Below the pieces are notes generated by a model that searched no databases, was not told the origin of the DNA, and was given only the letters and a program-made list of their open reading frames with translations. From Armatimonadota bacterium (lineage in GTDB: Bacteria; Sysuimicrobiota; Sysuimicrobiia; Sysuimicrobiales; Sysuimicrobiaceae), in NCBI GenBank assembly GCA_031432545.1, contig JAVKGX010000006.1, positions 1-64,000 of the forward strand: a stretch of 64,000 bases of DNA. The letters run 5' to 3'. Made by a program: the position numbers and the translations under genes. Each line of letters opens with the position of its first letter. Within the stretch, counting starts at the first letter, position 1. Shown here piece by piece: positions 25,260 to 33,045 of the stretch.

Positions 25260-25952
25260 CTAGACGGAGGCGGCTGCGGAGGGGAGTTCCTCCAGGGCCG
25301 TCGCGCAGAGAGCCACCTGGAAGACGTCTTCGAATGCGCGGCCGTACGCGTCCCGTACGATGCCGAGGTCCTGGGGAAAGCCCAGAAGCCTCTCCATCGA
25401 AGTCGGCACGTAGGCGATCCCGCAGGGATTGATCACGTCGAAGTGCGCGAGGTTCGTGTTCACGTTCAGCGCAAACCCGTGCATGGTGACGCGCCTCTTG
25501 ACCGCGACGCCGATCGCGGCGATCTTCTTCTGTCCGACCCACACCCCCGTAAACCCCGGCCGCGTTGCGCCTTCGATGCCGAAGGCGGCCAGGCACTGGA
25601 CGATGGTCCGCTCCAGCATCCGGACGTATCCGACGACGTTCTCGTCGTAGGCGCGCAGGTCGACGATCGGGTAACCGACGAGCTGTCCCGGGCCGTGATA
25701 GGTGACGCTGCCACCCCGCTCGACGTCGAACACTTGGAATCCCTGCCGCCGCAGCGTCTCGCGCGGGACCGGCAGGTGCTCGGGGCGGGTCGCGCGGCCG
25801 CAAGTGATCACGGGTGGGTGCTCCACCAGCAGCAGGACGTCGGGGACCTCGCCGCGCTGCCGGGCCATTACCAGCCGGCGCTGCAGATCCCAGGTTTCGC
25901 GGTAGTCCGCCGTCCCAGGAAGATCCAACCGCCAGACGCTGCGTCGCGCCAT
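25260..25952 (-). CDS. lipB: Octanoyl-[acyl carrier protein]:protein transferase LipB
   Basis: Lipoyl(octanoyl) transferase of 230 residues, which moves octanoyl groups from ACP to lipoyl domains of 2-oxoacid dehydrogenases and GcvH. Visible motifs are VEHPPVITCGRATRPEHL, RGGSVTYHGPGQLVGYPIVDL, KKIAAIGVAVKRRVTMHGFA with the catalytic lysine region and INPCGI with the catalytic cysteine. I use the ATG at 25952, preceded by GGGGGAG; an upstream open extension to 26000 overlaps the -10 box. No lipA is adjacent. Confidence 0.95.
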   Translation of the reverse strand: MARRSVWRLDLPGTADYRETWDLQRRLVMARQRGEVPDVLLLVEHPPVITCGRATRPEHLPVPRETLRRQGFQVFDVERGGSVTYHGPGQLVGYPIVDLRAYDENVVGYVRMLERTIVQCLAAFGIEGATRPGFTGVWVGQKKIAAIGVAVKRRVTMHGFALNVNTNLAHFDVINPCGIAYVPTSMERLLGFPQDLGIVRDAYGRAFEDVFQVALCATALEELPSAAASV

Positions 25953-25998
25953 GCGCACCACGCTCCCCCGGCGCCCGCGTTGGAGGCCGTCTCGTCTC

Positions 25999-26004
25999 AT
26001 TCTA
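25999..26004 (-). promoter_or_regulatory. -10 box of lipB
   Basis: TAGAAT on the minus strand, predicted start near 25992, about 40 bases before the lipB ATG. No clear -35. Confidence 0.4.
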
Positions 26005-26022
26005 GCCCTCCCGGCCGGAGGA

Positions 26023-26041
26023 GACCCGCCTGCCGCGGGTC
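26023..26041 (-). terminator. Hairpin downstream of the Nif3-like gene
   Basis: GACCCG (26023-26028) and CGGGTC (26036-26041) with a 7-base loop follow the gene's stop. It uses the same stem as the hairpin at 25235. No T run. Confidence 0.3.
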
Positions 26042-26058
26042 GAAGGGCAAACAGATCG

Positions 26059-26877
26059 TCAGGGGGCGATCACGCCGCTGAAGGTGGTGACCTCCAGCCC
26101 GCGGGCCCGCAGCGCCTGCAGGAAGGGCGTGAACCCGAGGGAGTCGCTGGCGATGTGGCCGGTGACGATGAGGTTGCCGCGCCCGTCCCGGCGCAGGCGC
26201 TGCAGCTCGGCGTAGTCGATGTGGATGTAGACTACGGTGTCAACACCGTGTGCAAAGCAGGTGCTCGCGACGTCGTAGCCTCCATTCGTCAGCGCACCGT
26301 GGGCGACGACGACGTTGCCCGCGACGCTGTCCGCCGATCCCAGACGCACCTCGACCGCGGTCTGCGCGTTGGTGATCTCCGGGAGACGCCCCAGGGCGCG
26401 GGCGAGGTCCCCGACCGTGGCGTGCGGGTCCTCGGATTGGACATGGCGGACGACCTCGATCATCCGACGGCGGCCAACCTCGTCGAGCGGAGCGTGGACG
26501 TTGAGGAAGGGGATGCCGAGCAGGCGCGCGACGGACGGCACGTGATCGTAGTTCCACACGTGGGCGCGCACACGATAGGCGTCGACGCGATCGGCCACAG
26601 CCGCCAGCGCGGCGTCTTCCGGAACCCCCGCGGCCACCATGAACTCGACGTGGCGCAGGTAGACCTTCCACGCATCGGGCGTGGCGTTAACCGGATGGTG
26701 CGCGACGACACAGTCGAAACCGAGCTGCCGTGCCAGCAGCAGCTCGGCGGGACCGACGTCGATGCCGAACAGCACGCGCCGGATCCGGTCGCCGCGGACG
26801 TAGATCGCCGAGTCCTCCGGGATGCGGGCGAACCCGGCCAGGTCCAGTGCTACCTGCATGATCTCTTCGGTCGTCAT
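26059..26877 (-). CDS. Nif3-like dinuclear metal-centre family protein
   Basis: Protein of 272 residues resembling the NIF3/DUF34 family. Metal-ligand candidates lie in FDCVVAHHPVNATP (residues about 53-63) and in the C-terminal IVTGHIASDSLG. The N-terminal IRRVLFGIDVGPAELLLARQ is also family-like. The cellular role of this family is unresolved. Position 38 bases after fbpC suggests co-expression with ferric uptake, perhaps iron-linked. Sequence between the two motifs diverges from classical Nif3, so family assignment is firm only at fold level. Confidence 0.72.
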   Translation of the reverse strand: MTTEEIMQVALDLAGFARIPEDSAIYVRGDRIRRVLFGIDVGPAELLLARQLGFDCVVAHHPVNATPDAWKVYLRHVEFMVAAGVPEDAALAAVADRVDAYRVRAHVWNYDHVPSVARLLGIPFLNVHAPLDEVGRRRMIEVVRHVQSEDPHATVGDLARALGRLPEITNAQTAVEVRLGSADSVAGNVVVAHGALTNGGYDVASTCFAHGVDTVVYIHIDYAELQRLRRDGRGNLIVTGHIASDSLGFTPFLQALRARGLEVTTFSGVIAP

Positions 26878-26915
26878 CGCGTGCGGCGGCCGGCGGGCCC
26901 GACCCGTCTACGCGC

Positions 26916-28079
26916 TCACCGTCCGATCTCCGGGCTGCCGTCTGCCGGGAAGACGATCGGGTGCTCGCAGACCGGTTCGATGCGCACGCGTGTGCCGGGG
27001 GGAAGTGGCCGCACACCCGTCTGGCGGCAGCGGAGGACCGCGCCGGACGGCAGCCGCACGTCGTAGGCGTTCTCGGAGCCGCGGAAGTAGCGGGAGACCA
27101 CGACGCCCGGGCCGTCATCGGCGACGTGCAGGCGCAGGTCCGACGGGCGCAGCATCACCTCGACGCGCATGCCCTGGGGGAGATCCAGACAGTGGAAGTC
27201 GCCCAGCTCGGTGACCACCCGATGGTCCGCCACGTATCCCTGCACAAACCCCGCCTCGCCCACGAAATCGGCGACGAACCGGCAGGCCGGCGCGTGATAG
27301 ATCTCCTCGGGCGAGCCCACCTGCCACAGCCGGCCGCGGCTGAGGACGCCGATTCGATCGGCGATCGCGAACGCCTCCTCCTGATCGTGCGTCACGAGGA
27401 TCGCCGTCGTCCCCGCGGCCTTGAGGACCCGGCGCAGTTCGGCGCGCATGCCGGCGCGCAACTCCGCATCCAGGTTGCTGAGCGGTTCGTCGAGCAGCAG
27501 GACCTGCGGGCCGGGGGCCAGCGCCCTCGCCAGAGCGACGCGCTGCTGCTCACCTCCGGACAGTTCGTGCGGGAAGCGCCCCGCCAGCCGATCCAGCCCG
27601 ACGAGGGCCAAGACCTCTTCGACGCGTCGGATGCGGTGCGCACGACTCCAGCGGCGCAAGCCGAACGCCACGTTGTCTGCGACGTTGAGGTGGGGGAACA
27701 ATGCGTAGTCCTGGAAGACCATGCCGACGCCGCGCACCTCCGGAGGCACCCAGCGTCGGCCCGCGACCGTGCGGCCCGCGATCTCGATCTCGCCGACGTC
27801 GGGCACCTCCAGGCCGGCGATCAGCCGCAGCACGGTGGTCTTTCCGCAGCCGCTGGGCCCGAGGAGCACGAGGATCTCTCCGCCCCCGACATCCAGCGTC
27901 AGGTCGTGCACCGCTTCGACGTCCCCGTAGCGCTTGGTGACGCCGCGCAGGCGCACCTGGGCGCGGGGAGCTTCTGCCGACACGAACGATCCGGTCTGGG
28001 AGGGCGTGGAAGGTTGAGGAGGCTGAACGGCGCGCAGGGCGAACGCGAAGACGGGCCGCTTGGCTGAGTTTCCGACCAA
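26916..28079 (-). CDS. fbpC: Ferric iron ABC transporter ATP-binding protein (FbpC-like)
   Basis: ATPase of 387 residues for a ferric or other periplasmic-binding importer. Walker A is GPSGCGKTT, signature LSGGEQQRVALARAL, Walker B VLLLDEPLSNLD, and an EEAFAIADRIGVLSRGRLWQ segment follows. The C-terminal 130 residues form a TOBE-like domain. The start is TTG at 28079 with GGAGG 8 bases upstream. A separate, strong and probably iron-regulated promoter lies just upstream, between fbpB and fbpC. Confidence 0.92.
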   Translation of the reverse strand: MVGNSAKRPVFAFALRAVQPPQPSTPSQTGSFVSAEAPRAQVRLRGVTKRYGDVEAVHDLTLDVGGGEILVLLGPSGCGKTTVLRLIAGLEVPDVGEIEIAGRTVAGRRWVPPEVRGVGMVFQDYALFPHLNVADNVAFGLRRWSRAHRIRRVEEVLALVGLDRLAGRFPHELSGGEQQRVALARALAPGPQVLLLDEPLSNLDAELRAGMRAELRRVLKAAGTTAILVTHDQEEAFAIADRIGVLSRGRLWQVGSPEEIYHAPACRFVADFVGEAGFVQGYVADHRVVTELGDFHCLDLPQGMRVEVMLRPSDLRLHVADDGPGVVVSRYFRGSENAYDVRLPSGAVLRCRQTGVRPLPPGTRVRIEPVCEHPIVFPADGSPEIGR

Positions 28080-28118
28080 CCTGTGGGCCTCCAGAAAAGT
28101 TGAGCGGCCGACTCCAGA

Positions 28119-28155
28119 TCGACTTTAGGTTATGCTAATGAGCATTTGGTGTCAA
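28119..28155 (-). promoter_or_regulatory. fbpC promoter overlapped by a DtxR/IdeR-type box
   Basis: On the minus strand TTGACA (28155-28150), a 17-base spacer and TAACCT (28132-28127) make a canonical sigma-70 promoter. On the plus strand TTAGGTTATGCTAAT (28125-28139) covers the -10 box and matches most of the IdeR consensus left half TTAGGTTAGGCTAA. Repression by metal-loaded DtxR-family regulator is expected. Confidence 0.7.
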
Positions 28156-28203
28156 TCCTACGGGCCGGCCGCAAGGGCTCCGTACTGATGCGCGGTGGAC
28201 GTC

Positions 28204-29916
28204 CTAGAGGCTCGCTTCGCGCACAGGGCGCGAGCGGGAGATCGCCCGACTGAGCAGGATCACCGGGATGATCCCCACCACGACGATCGCCAGCGCCGCG
28301 GTCGAGGCCTGCGCCAACCGCTCGTCGCCGGCGAGCTGGTAGACGCGGATGGCCAAGGTGTCGAAGTTGAAGGGGCGCAGGATCAGCGTCGCGGGCAGTT
28401 CCTTCAACGCGTCCACGAAGACCAATAGACCGGCGACCAGCAGCGTGCCACGCATCATCGGCGCGTGCACGCGCAGCAGGGTGCTGCCCGGGCCGTGCCC
28501 CAGCGTGCGCGCCGCACTGTCCATGCTCGGACGGATGCGCAGCAGTCCCGCCTCCACCGTGTTCACCGAGACCGCAAGGAACCGGACGAGGTAGGCGTAG
28601 ACGAGCGTGAACGCCGTCCCGCTGAGGAGCAACCCGGTCGAGCGGCCGAACGTTTGGCGCGCCCACGCGTCCACGGTGTTGTCCAACCAGCCGAACGGGA
28701 TCAAAACGCCCACCGCGATCACCGCGCCGGGTACGGCATACCCGAGCGTCGCGATGCGCGCAGCCAACCGCATCAGCCGCGTGGGGGCCAAGCGCACCCC
28801 GTAGGCGACGACGCCGGCGACGACCACGGCCAGCGCAGCCGCCAGCGCGGCGAGCGTGAAGGTGTTGGTGGCGAGGCGTACGAACGTGGCCCCGAACAGG
28901 GGGTCGCCGGCGACCCACGACAGGTGCATCAGCACGCCGGCGGGCAGCAGGAATCCGACCGCGGGCGGAAGCGCGCAGGCGACCAACGCCCCCGTGGCGC
29001 GCACGCCTGCCAGTCGGTAGGCCGGCAGATCGTGGGTACCGACCGAAACGTGGTGGAATCGGCGCTGTCCGCGTGACAGCCGCTCCACGCCGAGGACGGC
29101 GAACACGAACACCATCAACAGCGCGGCGAGTTTGGCGGCTCCGACCGGCGAGCCCAGGCTGAACCACGTGAGGTAGATGCCGGTCGCAAAGGTGTCGACC
29201 TCGAAATGCTTGACGGTCCCGAAGTCCGCCAGCACCTCCATCGCCGCCAGAGCGACCCCCGCAGCGATGCCGGGCCGCGCCAGCGGCAGCGCCACCCGGA
29301 AGAACGTGCTCCACGGGCCGTGCCCGAGCGTGCGGCTCACCTCCAGCACGGCGACCGATTGCTCCAAGAACGCCGCACGCGCAAGCATGTATACGTAGGG
29401 ATACAGGGCGAAGGTCATGACGGCGACCGCGCCGCCCAACGATCGGATCTGGGGGAACCAGTAGTCGCCCCGGCTCCAACCGAACCACTCGCGCAGCGCG
29501 CTCTGGACCGGTCCGGCGAACTGAAGCAGATCCGCGTAGGTGTACGCCAGCAGGTAGGCGGGGACCGCCATCGGCAACAGCAGCAGCCACTCGCACACGC
29601 GTCGTCCGGGGAAACGACACATCGTGACCAGCCAGGCGGTTCCCACGCCGATGACGAGTGAGCCGGTGCACACGCCCAGCACGAGCCACACGGTGTGGAC
29701 GACGTAGCGCGGCAGCACCAGCGCCGCGAACTCGACCCAGATCCGGTCCGCCGGCACCAGCAGACTGGCCATGACCGCGACGACCGGCAGCGACAGGACG
29801 ACGGCCACCGCGGCGGCCGCGGCGGGCAGAATCCAGTGCAGCGACGTTCCCGCCGCGTCGAGCCGCGGGGGAGGTGGGAGACGTCGCACGGCCTCCGTCC
29901 ACGCAGGGATGCCCAC
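28204..29916 (-). CDS. fbpB: Ferric iron ABC transporter permease (FbpB-like, fused two-domain)
   Basis: Integral membrane permease of 570 residues with two fused BPD_transp_1 units, about 12 transmembrane helices, the standard FbpB layout. EAA-loop sequences occur twice: SRTLGHGPWSTFFRVALPLA (about 200) and ARTLGHGPGSTLLRVHAPMM (about 475). ALKELPATLILRPFNFDTLA near the end is typical of ferric permeases. It lies 47 bases after fbpA and 124 bases before fbpC, the latter with its own promoter. Confidence 0.93.
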   Translation of the reverse strand: MGIPAWTEAVRRLPPPPRLDAAGTSLHWILPAAAAAVAVVLSLPVVAVMASLLVPADRIWVEFAALVLPRYVVHTVWLVLGVCTGSLVIGVGTAWLVTMCRFPGRRVCEWLLLLPMAVPAYLLAYTYADLLQFAGPVQSALREWFGWSRGDYWFPQIRSLGGAVAVMTFALYPYVYMLARAAFLEQSVAVLEVSRTLGHGPWSTFFRVALPLARPGIAAGVALAAMEVLADFGTVKHFEVDTFATGIYLTWFSLGSPVGAAKLAALLMVFVFAVLGVERLSRGQRRFHHVSVGTHDLPAYRLAGVRATGALVACALPPAVGFLLPAGVLMHLSWVAGDPLFGATFVRLATNTFTLAALAAALAVVVAGVVAYGVRLAPTRLMRLAARIATLGYAVPGAVIAVGVLIPFGWLDNTVDAWARQTFGRSTGLLLSGTAFTLVYAYLVRFLAVSVNTVEAGLLRIRPSMDSAARTLGHGPGSTLLRVHAPMMRGTLLVAGLLVFVDALKELPATLILRPFNFDTLAIRVYQLAGDERLAQASTAALAIVVVGIIPVILLSRAISRSRPVREASL

Positions 29917-29963
29917 AACCGCTCCCGTGCCCCCCTCCCCGAGGAGAGGGTCTCACGACCGCT

Positions 29964-31001
29964 TCAGCGCCAGCCGGCCGCGATCATGATCTGCAGGGCG
30001 CGCGCACTGTTGGCGGCATACGCGCGCGCATTCAGCGAGTCCTCCAAGAACGCACCCAGGCCGAGGCCAGCCACGGGGCTGGGTACCCCGTCCAGGATCG
30101 GGTACTCGTAGTTGCCGCGGGCGAAGATCGCCTGGGCCCGCTCCGATGCGAGGTACTCGAGGAAGGTCACCGCTGCCTGGCGGTTCGGCGCGGTGGCCAC
30201 TACGCCTGCACCGCTGATGTTGACGTGGACCCCGCGCTCGCCTGGTCCCTGGTTGGGGAAGAAGATGCCCACCTTCTGGGCGACGGCGCGGTCGGATGCG
30301 CTGTGGGAGTTCACCAGCCGCACGTAATAGTAGTGGTTGACGATGGCGACGTCGCCTTCGCCTGCCGCGATCCCCTTGATCTGGTCGGTGTCGCCTCCCT
30401 GCGGCGGCCTCGCGAAGTTCGCCACCAGTCCGCGGACCCACTGCTCGGTGGCCTGCGCGCCGATGCGCTCGATCATCGCGCCGACCAGCGACTGATTGTA
30501 GACGTGGCTGGAGGAGCGCACCAGCAGCTTGCCTCGCCAGCGCGGATGCGCCAGGTCCTCGTAGGTGGACAGGTCGGCAGGCCTTACACGGTCGCGAGCG
30601 TAGGCGATCACGCGCACACGCTTGGAGAACCCGAACCAGTAGCCCTCCGGGTCGCGCAGGCTGGCCGGGACCCGCTGGTTGAGCAGCGGCGAGGCGACGC
30701 GCTGGAACAGCTCGGCCTGCTGGGCCCTCCACAACCGACCCGCGTCGACCGTGATGAGCACGTCCGCGGGGCTATTGCGCCCCTCCGCTCGGATGCGCTC
30801 GATCAGCTGGTCGGCATCACCCTGGATGACGTTGACGCGGATTCCGGTGTGAGCGGTGAAGCCGTCCCACAGGGCCTGGTCGGTGTCGTAGTGCCGCGCG
30901 GAGTAGATGTTGAGCCGACCGGTCTGGGCGACGACGGGAGAGGACATCGGAACGAAGACGAGCCACAGGACGGCGCAGACCACCAGCCAACGGGTTCGCA
31001 T
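29964..31001 (-). CDS. fbpA: Ferric iron ABC transporter substrate-binding protein (FbpA/FutA-like)
   Basis: Secreted binding protein of 345 residues. MRTRWLVVCAVLWLVFVPM followed by SSPVVAQ is a signal peptide. The mature start RLNIYSARHYDTDQALWDGF is the FutA/FbpA fold, and IVNHYYYVRL carries the consecutive iron-binding tyrosines. The ATG at 31001 has GGGGAGG upstream; a 9-residue extension is possible but places residues before the signal peptide. The promoter is flanked by two palindromic operators. Confidence 0.93.
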   Translation of the reverse strand: MRTRWLVVCAVLWLVFVPMSSPVVAQTGRLNIYSARHYDTDQALWDGFTAHTGIRVNVIQGDADQLIERIRAEGRNSPADVLITVDAGRLWRAQQAELFQRVASPLLNQRVPASLRDPEGYWFGFSKRVRVIAYARDRVRPADLSTYEDLAHPRWRGKLLVRSSSHVYNQSLVGAMIERIGAQATEQWVRGLVANFARPPQGGDTDQIKGIAAGEGDVAIVNHYYYVRLVNSHSASDRAVAQKVGIFFPNQGPGERGVHVNISGAGVVATAPNRQAAVTFLEYLASERAQAIFARGNYEYPILDGVPSPVAGLGLGAFLEDSLNARAYAANSARALQIMIAAGWR

Positions 31002-31028
31002 GGGACGGGCACCTCCCCGTAGAGTCAA

Positions 31029-31095
31029 AAGTTGACTATCTAGGTCAACTTATTTTTAGGATATGGGCGCCATCTCTGGTTAGTCAATCCTAACC
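31029..31095 (-). promoter_or_regulatory. fbpA promoter with two palindromic metalloregulator sites
   Basis: On the minus strand -35 TTGACT (31087-31082) and -10 TATCCT (31063-31058) are 18 bases apart. Operator A is GGTTAG-6 bases-CTAACC (31078-31095), overlapping the -35. Operator B is AAGTTGAC-7 bases-GTCAACTT (31029-31051), at the start site. Operator A resembles IdeR half-sites. The same TAGGATTGAC string also appears at the fbpC -35, so one regulator probably binds both. Confidence 0.72.
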
Positions 31096-31175
31096 TATAG
31101 GGGTAGGATCGGCCGGCAGGGTCCGGGACTCCTGACCTATGGTGTGATTCGGGAGCCGGCGGTGCGGGTACGAGC

Positions 31176-31847
31176 TCAGAGCCGACTCACGCGGACACGG
31201 GAGGCCGCCTCCGGGCCGATGGCCCTGCGGTGGCCGTTCGTCTGGAAGAAGATGGGCCCGTTGAAGGGTGCCACCTCCTCGACGAGCAGTTCGGCACCGG
31301 GCACCAGGCCGAGCGAGCCGAGGTAGCGCACGAGTTCGGCGTTCTCTTCCGGGATGCTGCGGACCCTGCCGCGCTCCCCCGCGCGCAGATCGGCGAGGCT
31401 CGCCTCGGGAAGCGAGTCGATGCGGCCGTCGCGGCACGGGATCGGCTGGCCGTGGGGGCAGTGGGTGGGCGAACCCAGGACGGCCTCCAGGCGTGCTTCC
31501 ACCTCCGGGCTGATGACGTGCTCCATCTTGCACGCCTCGTCGTACACCCTGTCCAGAGCAAGCCCGAGGACGTCGGTGAGCAGGCGTTCGGCCAGGCGCA
31601 GGCGGCGCACGACGCGCACGGCGACGTCGTAGCCCTCGGGCGTCAGGGCCACGCCCTCTTCGGTGGGGCGAACGAACCTCTGCTGCTCCAGCCGCTTGAG
31701 CATCTCGGACGCCGACGGCACGGAGACGCCCATGAACTCCGCGACCTTCGAGACCGTCGGAGGCGGTGCGCTCTGCTGGATCGCAAACACCGCCTTGAGG
31801 TACATCTCGGTGCGTTCGGTCTTGGCGATGTCGTGCGTGGTCACCAT
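31176..31847 (-). CDS. DtxR/MntR-family metal-dependent transcriptional regulator
   Basis: Iron- or manganese-sensing repressor of 223 residues. The N-terminal winged helix shows MYLKAVFAIQQSAPPPTVSK and FMGVSVPSASEMLKRLEQQR; the metal-binding dimer domain contains YDEACKMEHVISPEVEARLE and a GSPTHCPHGQPIP loop. The C-terminus (150-223) is a FeoA/SH3-like domain. ATG at 31847 begins MVTTHDIAKTERTEMYL, the standard family start. It lies upstream of the fbp genes and is the likely binder of the operators at 31029-31095 and 28125-28139. Confidence 0.92.
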   Translation of the reverse strand: MVTTHDIAKTERTEMYLKAVFAIQQSAPPPTVSKVAEFMGVSVPSASEMLKRLEQQRFVRPTEEGVALTPEGYDVAVRVVRRLRLAERLLTDVLGLALDRVYDEACKMEHVISPEVEARLEAVLGSPTHCPHGQPIPCRDGRIDSLPEASLADLRAGERGRVRSIPEENAELVRYLGSLGLVPGAELLVEEVAPFNGPIFFQTNGHRRAIGPEAASRVRVSRL

Positions 31848-31870
31848 GCCCGACCCCCAGCCCAAACGAT

Positions 31871-31876
31871 AACATA
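31871..31876 (-). promoter_or_regulatory. Candidate -10 box of the DtxR-family gene
   Basis: TATGTT on the minus strand, predicted start near 31864, leader about 17 bases with GGGGG before ATG. The -35 region is poor. Confidence 0.35.
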
Positions 31877-31936
31877 GGACCACGGCGGCCCGCAGGCGGA
31901 CGACGCCGGGATGCGCCGAGGGCAGAGAGAGCCGCA

Positions 31937-32323
31937 GTGGCCCACCGGAAACTTGCCTCCTTCCAGCGCCACGCAAACCTGATCCGCGCCGCGCGCAACT
32001 GGTACGAGTCGCACGGATACGCGCGCATCTTCGCGGACGTGCCGGGCATACGGCCGCCGCGTTCGATCCACATCGCCGGATCCGAACCCTCCCGGCCAGA
32101 CCTCACTTGCCGCGACGCGCGCAATAAACTGGTCGTGGTCGAGGCGGAGACCTGCGACACCCTCGACCTGCCGGAAACCGCATCGCAGTGGCGTCTGTTC
32201 CGGCAGTACGCCGACGCCGCGGGCGGAGAGTTCCACCTGGTCGTCCCGGAGGAGTGCGCGCCGGCCGCACAGCGCCGACTCCAGGTGCTGGGGATCCGGG
32301 CCGACCACGTCCTGGCGCTGTAG
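31937..32323 (+). CDS. Small protein with PD-(D/E)XK nuclease-like pattern, unknown function
   Basis: 128-residue soluble protein, not recognised. An N-terminal helix has Glu24 (ARNWYESHGY), followed by a strand-turn-strand with RPDLTCRDARNKLVVVEAET: Asp55, then Glu69-x-Glu71. This E...PD...ExE layout recalls PD-(D/E)XK restriction-like folds, but the usual final lysine is Glu, so activity is doubtful. The C-terminus alternates helix and strand. GTG at 31937 is divergent from the DtxR gene and convergent with livF. Its base composition resembles its neighbours. Confidence 0.6.
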   Translation: MAHRKLASFQRHANLIRAARNWYESHGYARIFADVPGIRPPRSIHIAGSEPSRPDLTCRDARNKLVVVEAETCDTLDLPETASQWRLFRQYADAAGGEFHLVVPEECAPAAQRRLQVLGIRADHVLAL

Positions 32324-32340
32324 GAGGACAGCGCCCCGGG

Positions 32341-33045
32341 TCACACGCTAAGGTACCGCCGCCAGACGTCTGGGGCCGCGCGCAGCTCTTCTGAAGAGCC
32401 CTGCCAGACGACGCGGCCGCGCTCGAGCACGAAGTGGTGGTGGGCCAAGTCGAGCAGGCGGTGGACGTACTTGTCAATGAGCAGGATCGCCTGGCCGCCT
32501 TCGTTCAGGCGGCGCAGGCAGCGCCAGATCTCCTCGCGCAGCATCGGAGCCAGCCCCTCGGTGGCCTCGTCGAGGATCAACAGATGTGGGTTCGTCATCA
32601 GGGCCCTGCCGATCGCGAGCATCTGCTGCTCGCCGCCCGACAGCTGGTCGCCGTAGCGGTTCAGCCGCTGGCCCAGACGAGGGAACAGGTCCACGACCCG
32701 GTCCAGCGTCCACGGGTGGGCGCTGCCGTTGCGGTTGGCGGCGAACGCGACGAGGTTCTCCCGCACGGTCAGGTTGGGGAAGACCTGGCGTCCCTCCGGC
32801 ACGAGGGCAACCCCCAGGGCTGCGATCCGCTCCGGCGGCCAGCCCGCGATCGCGCGGCCGCGGAACTCCACCCGACCGGCGCGCGGGGGCACCAGACCGG
32901 TGATCGAGCGGACGGTGGTCGTCTTGCCCATGCCGTTGCGGCCCAGCAGCGTCACGACCTTCCCGTCCTCGACGGCGAGGTCGACGCCGAAAAGCACCTG
33001 GCTGTTCCCGTAAAACGTCTGCAGGCCTTCCACGCTTAGCAGCAT
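32341..33045 (-). CDS. livF: Branched-chain/aromatic-type ABC transporter ATPase LivF
   Basis: ATPase of 234 residues, the smaller of the pair in a LIV-type importer. Walker A is GRNGMGKTTTVRSITG, signature LSGGEQQMLAIGRAL, Walker B LLILDEATEGLAP; GLAP is typical of LivF. The histidine of the H-loop appears replaced: the segment reads ILLIDKYVHRLLDLA where most relatives have VEQ. The start overlaps the livG stop (TGATG). It is the last gene of a ten-gene operon with aminobenzoate catabolism, so the substrate is probably an aromatic acid or tryptophan. Confidence 0.93.
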   Translation of the reverse strand: MLLSVEGLQTFYGNSQVLFGVDLAVEDGKVVTLLGRNGMGKTTTVRSITGLVPPRAGRVEFRGRAIAGWPPERIAALGVALVPEGRQVFPNLTVRENLVAFAANRNGSAHPWTLDRVVDLFPRLGQRLNRYGDQLSGGEQQMLAIGRALMTNPHLLILDEATEGLAPMLREEIWRCLRRLNEGGQAILLIDKYVHRLLDLAHHHFVLERGRVVWQGSSEELRAAPDVWRRYLSV

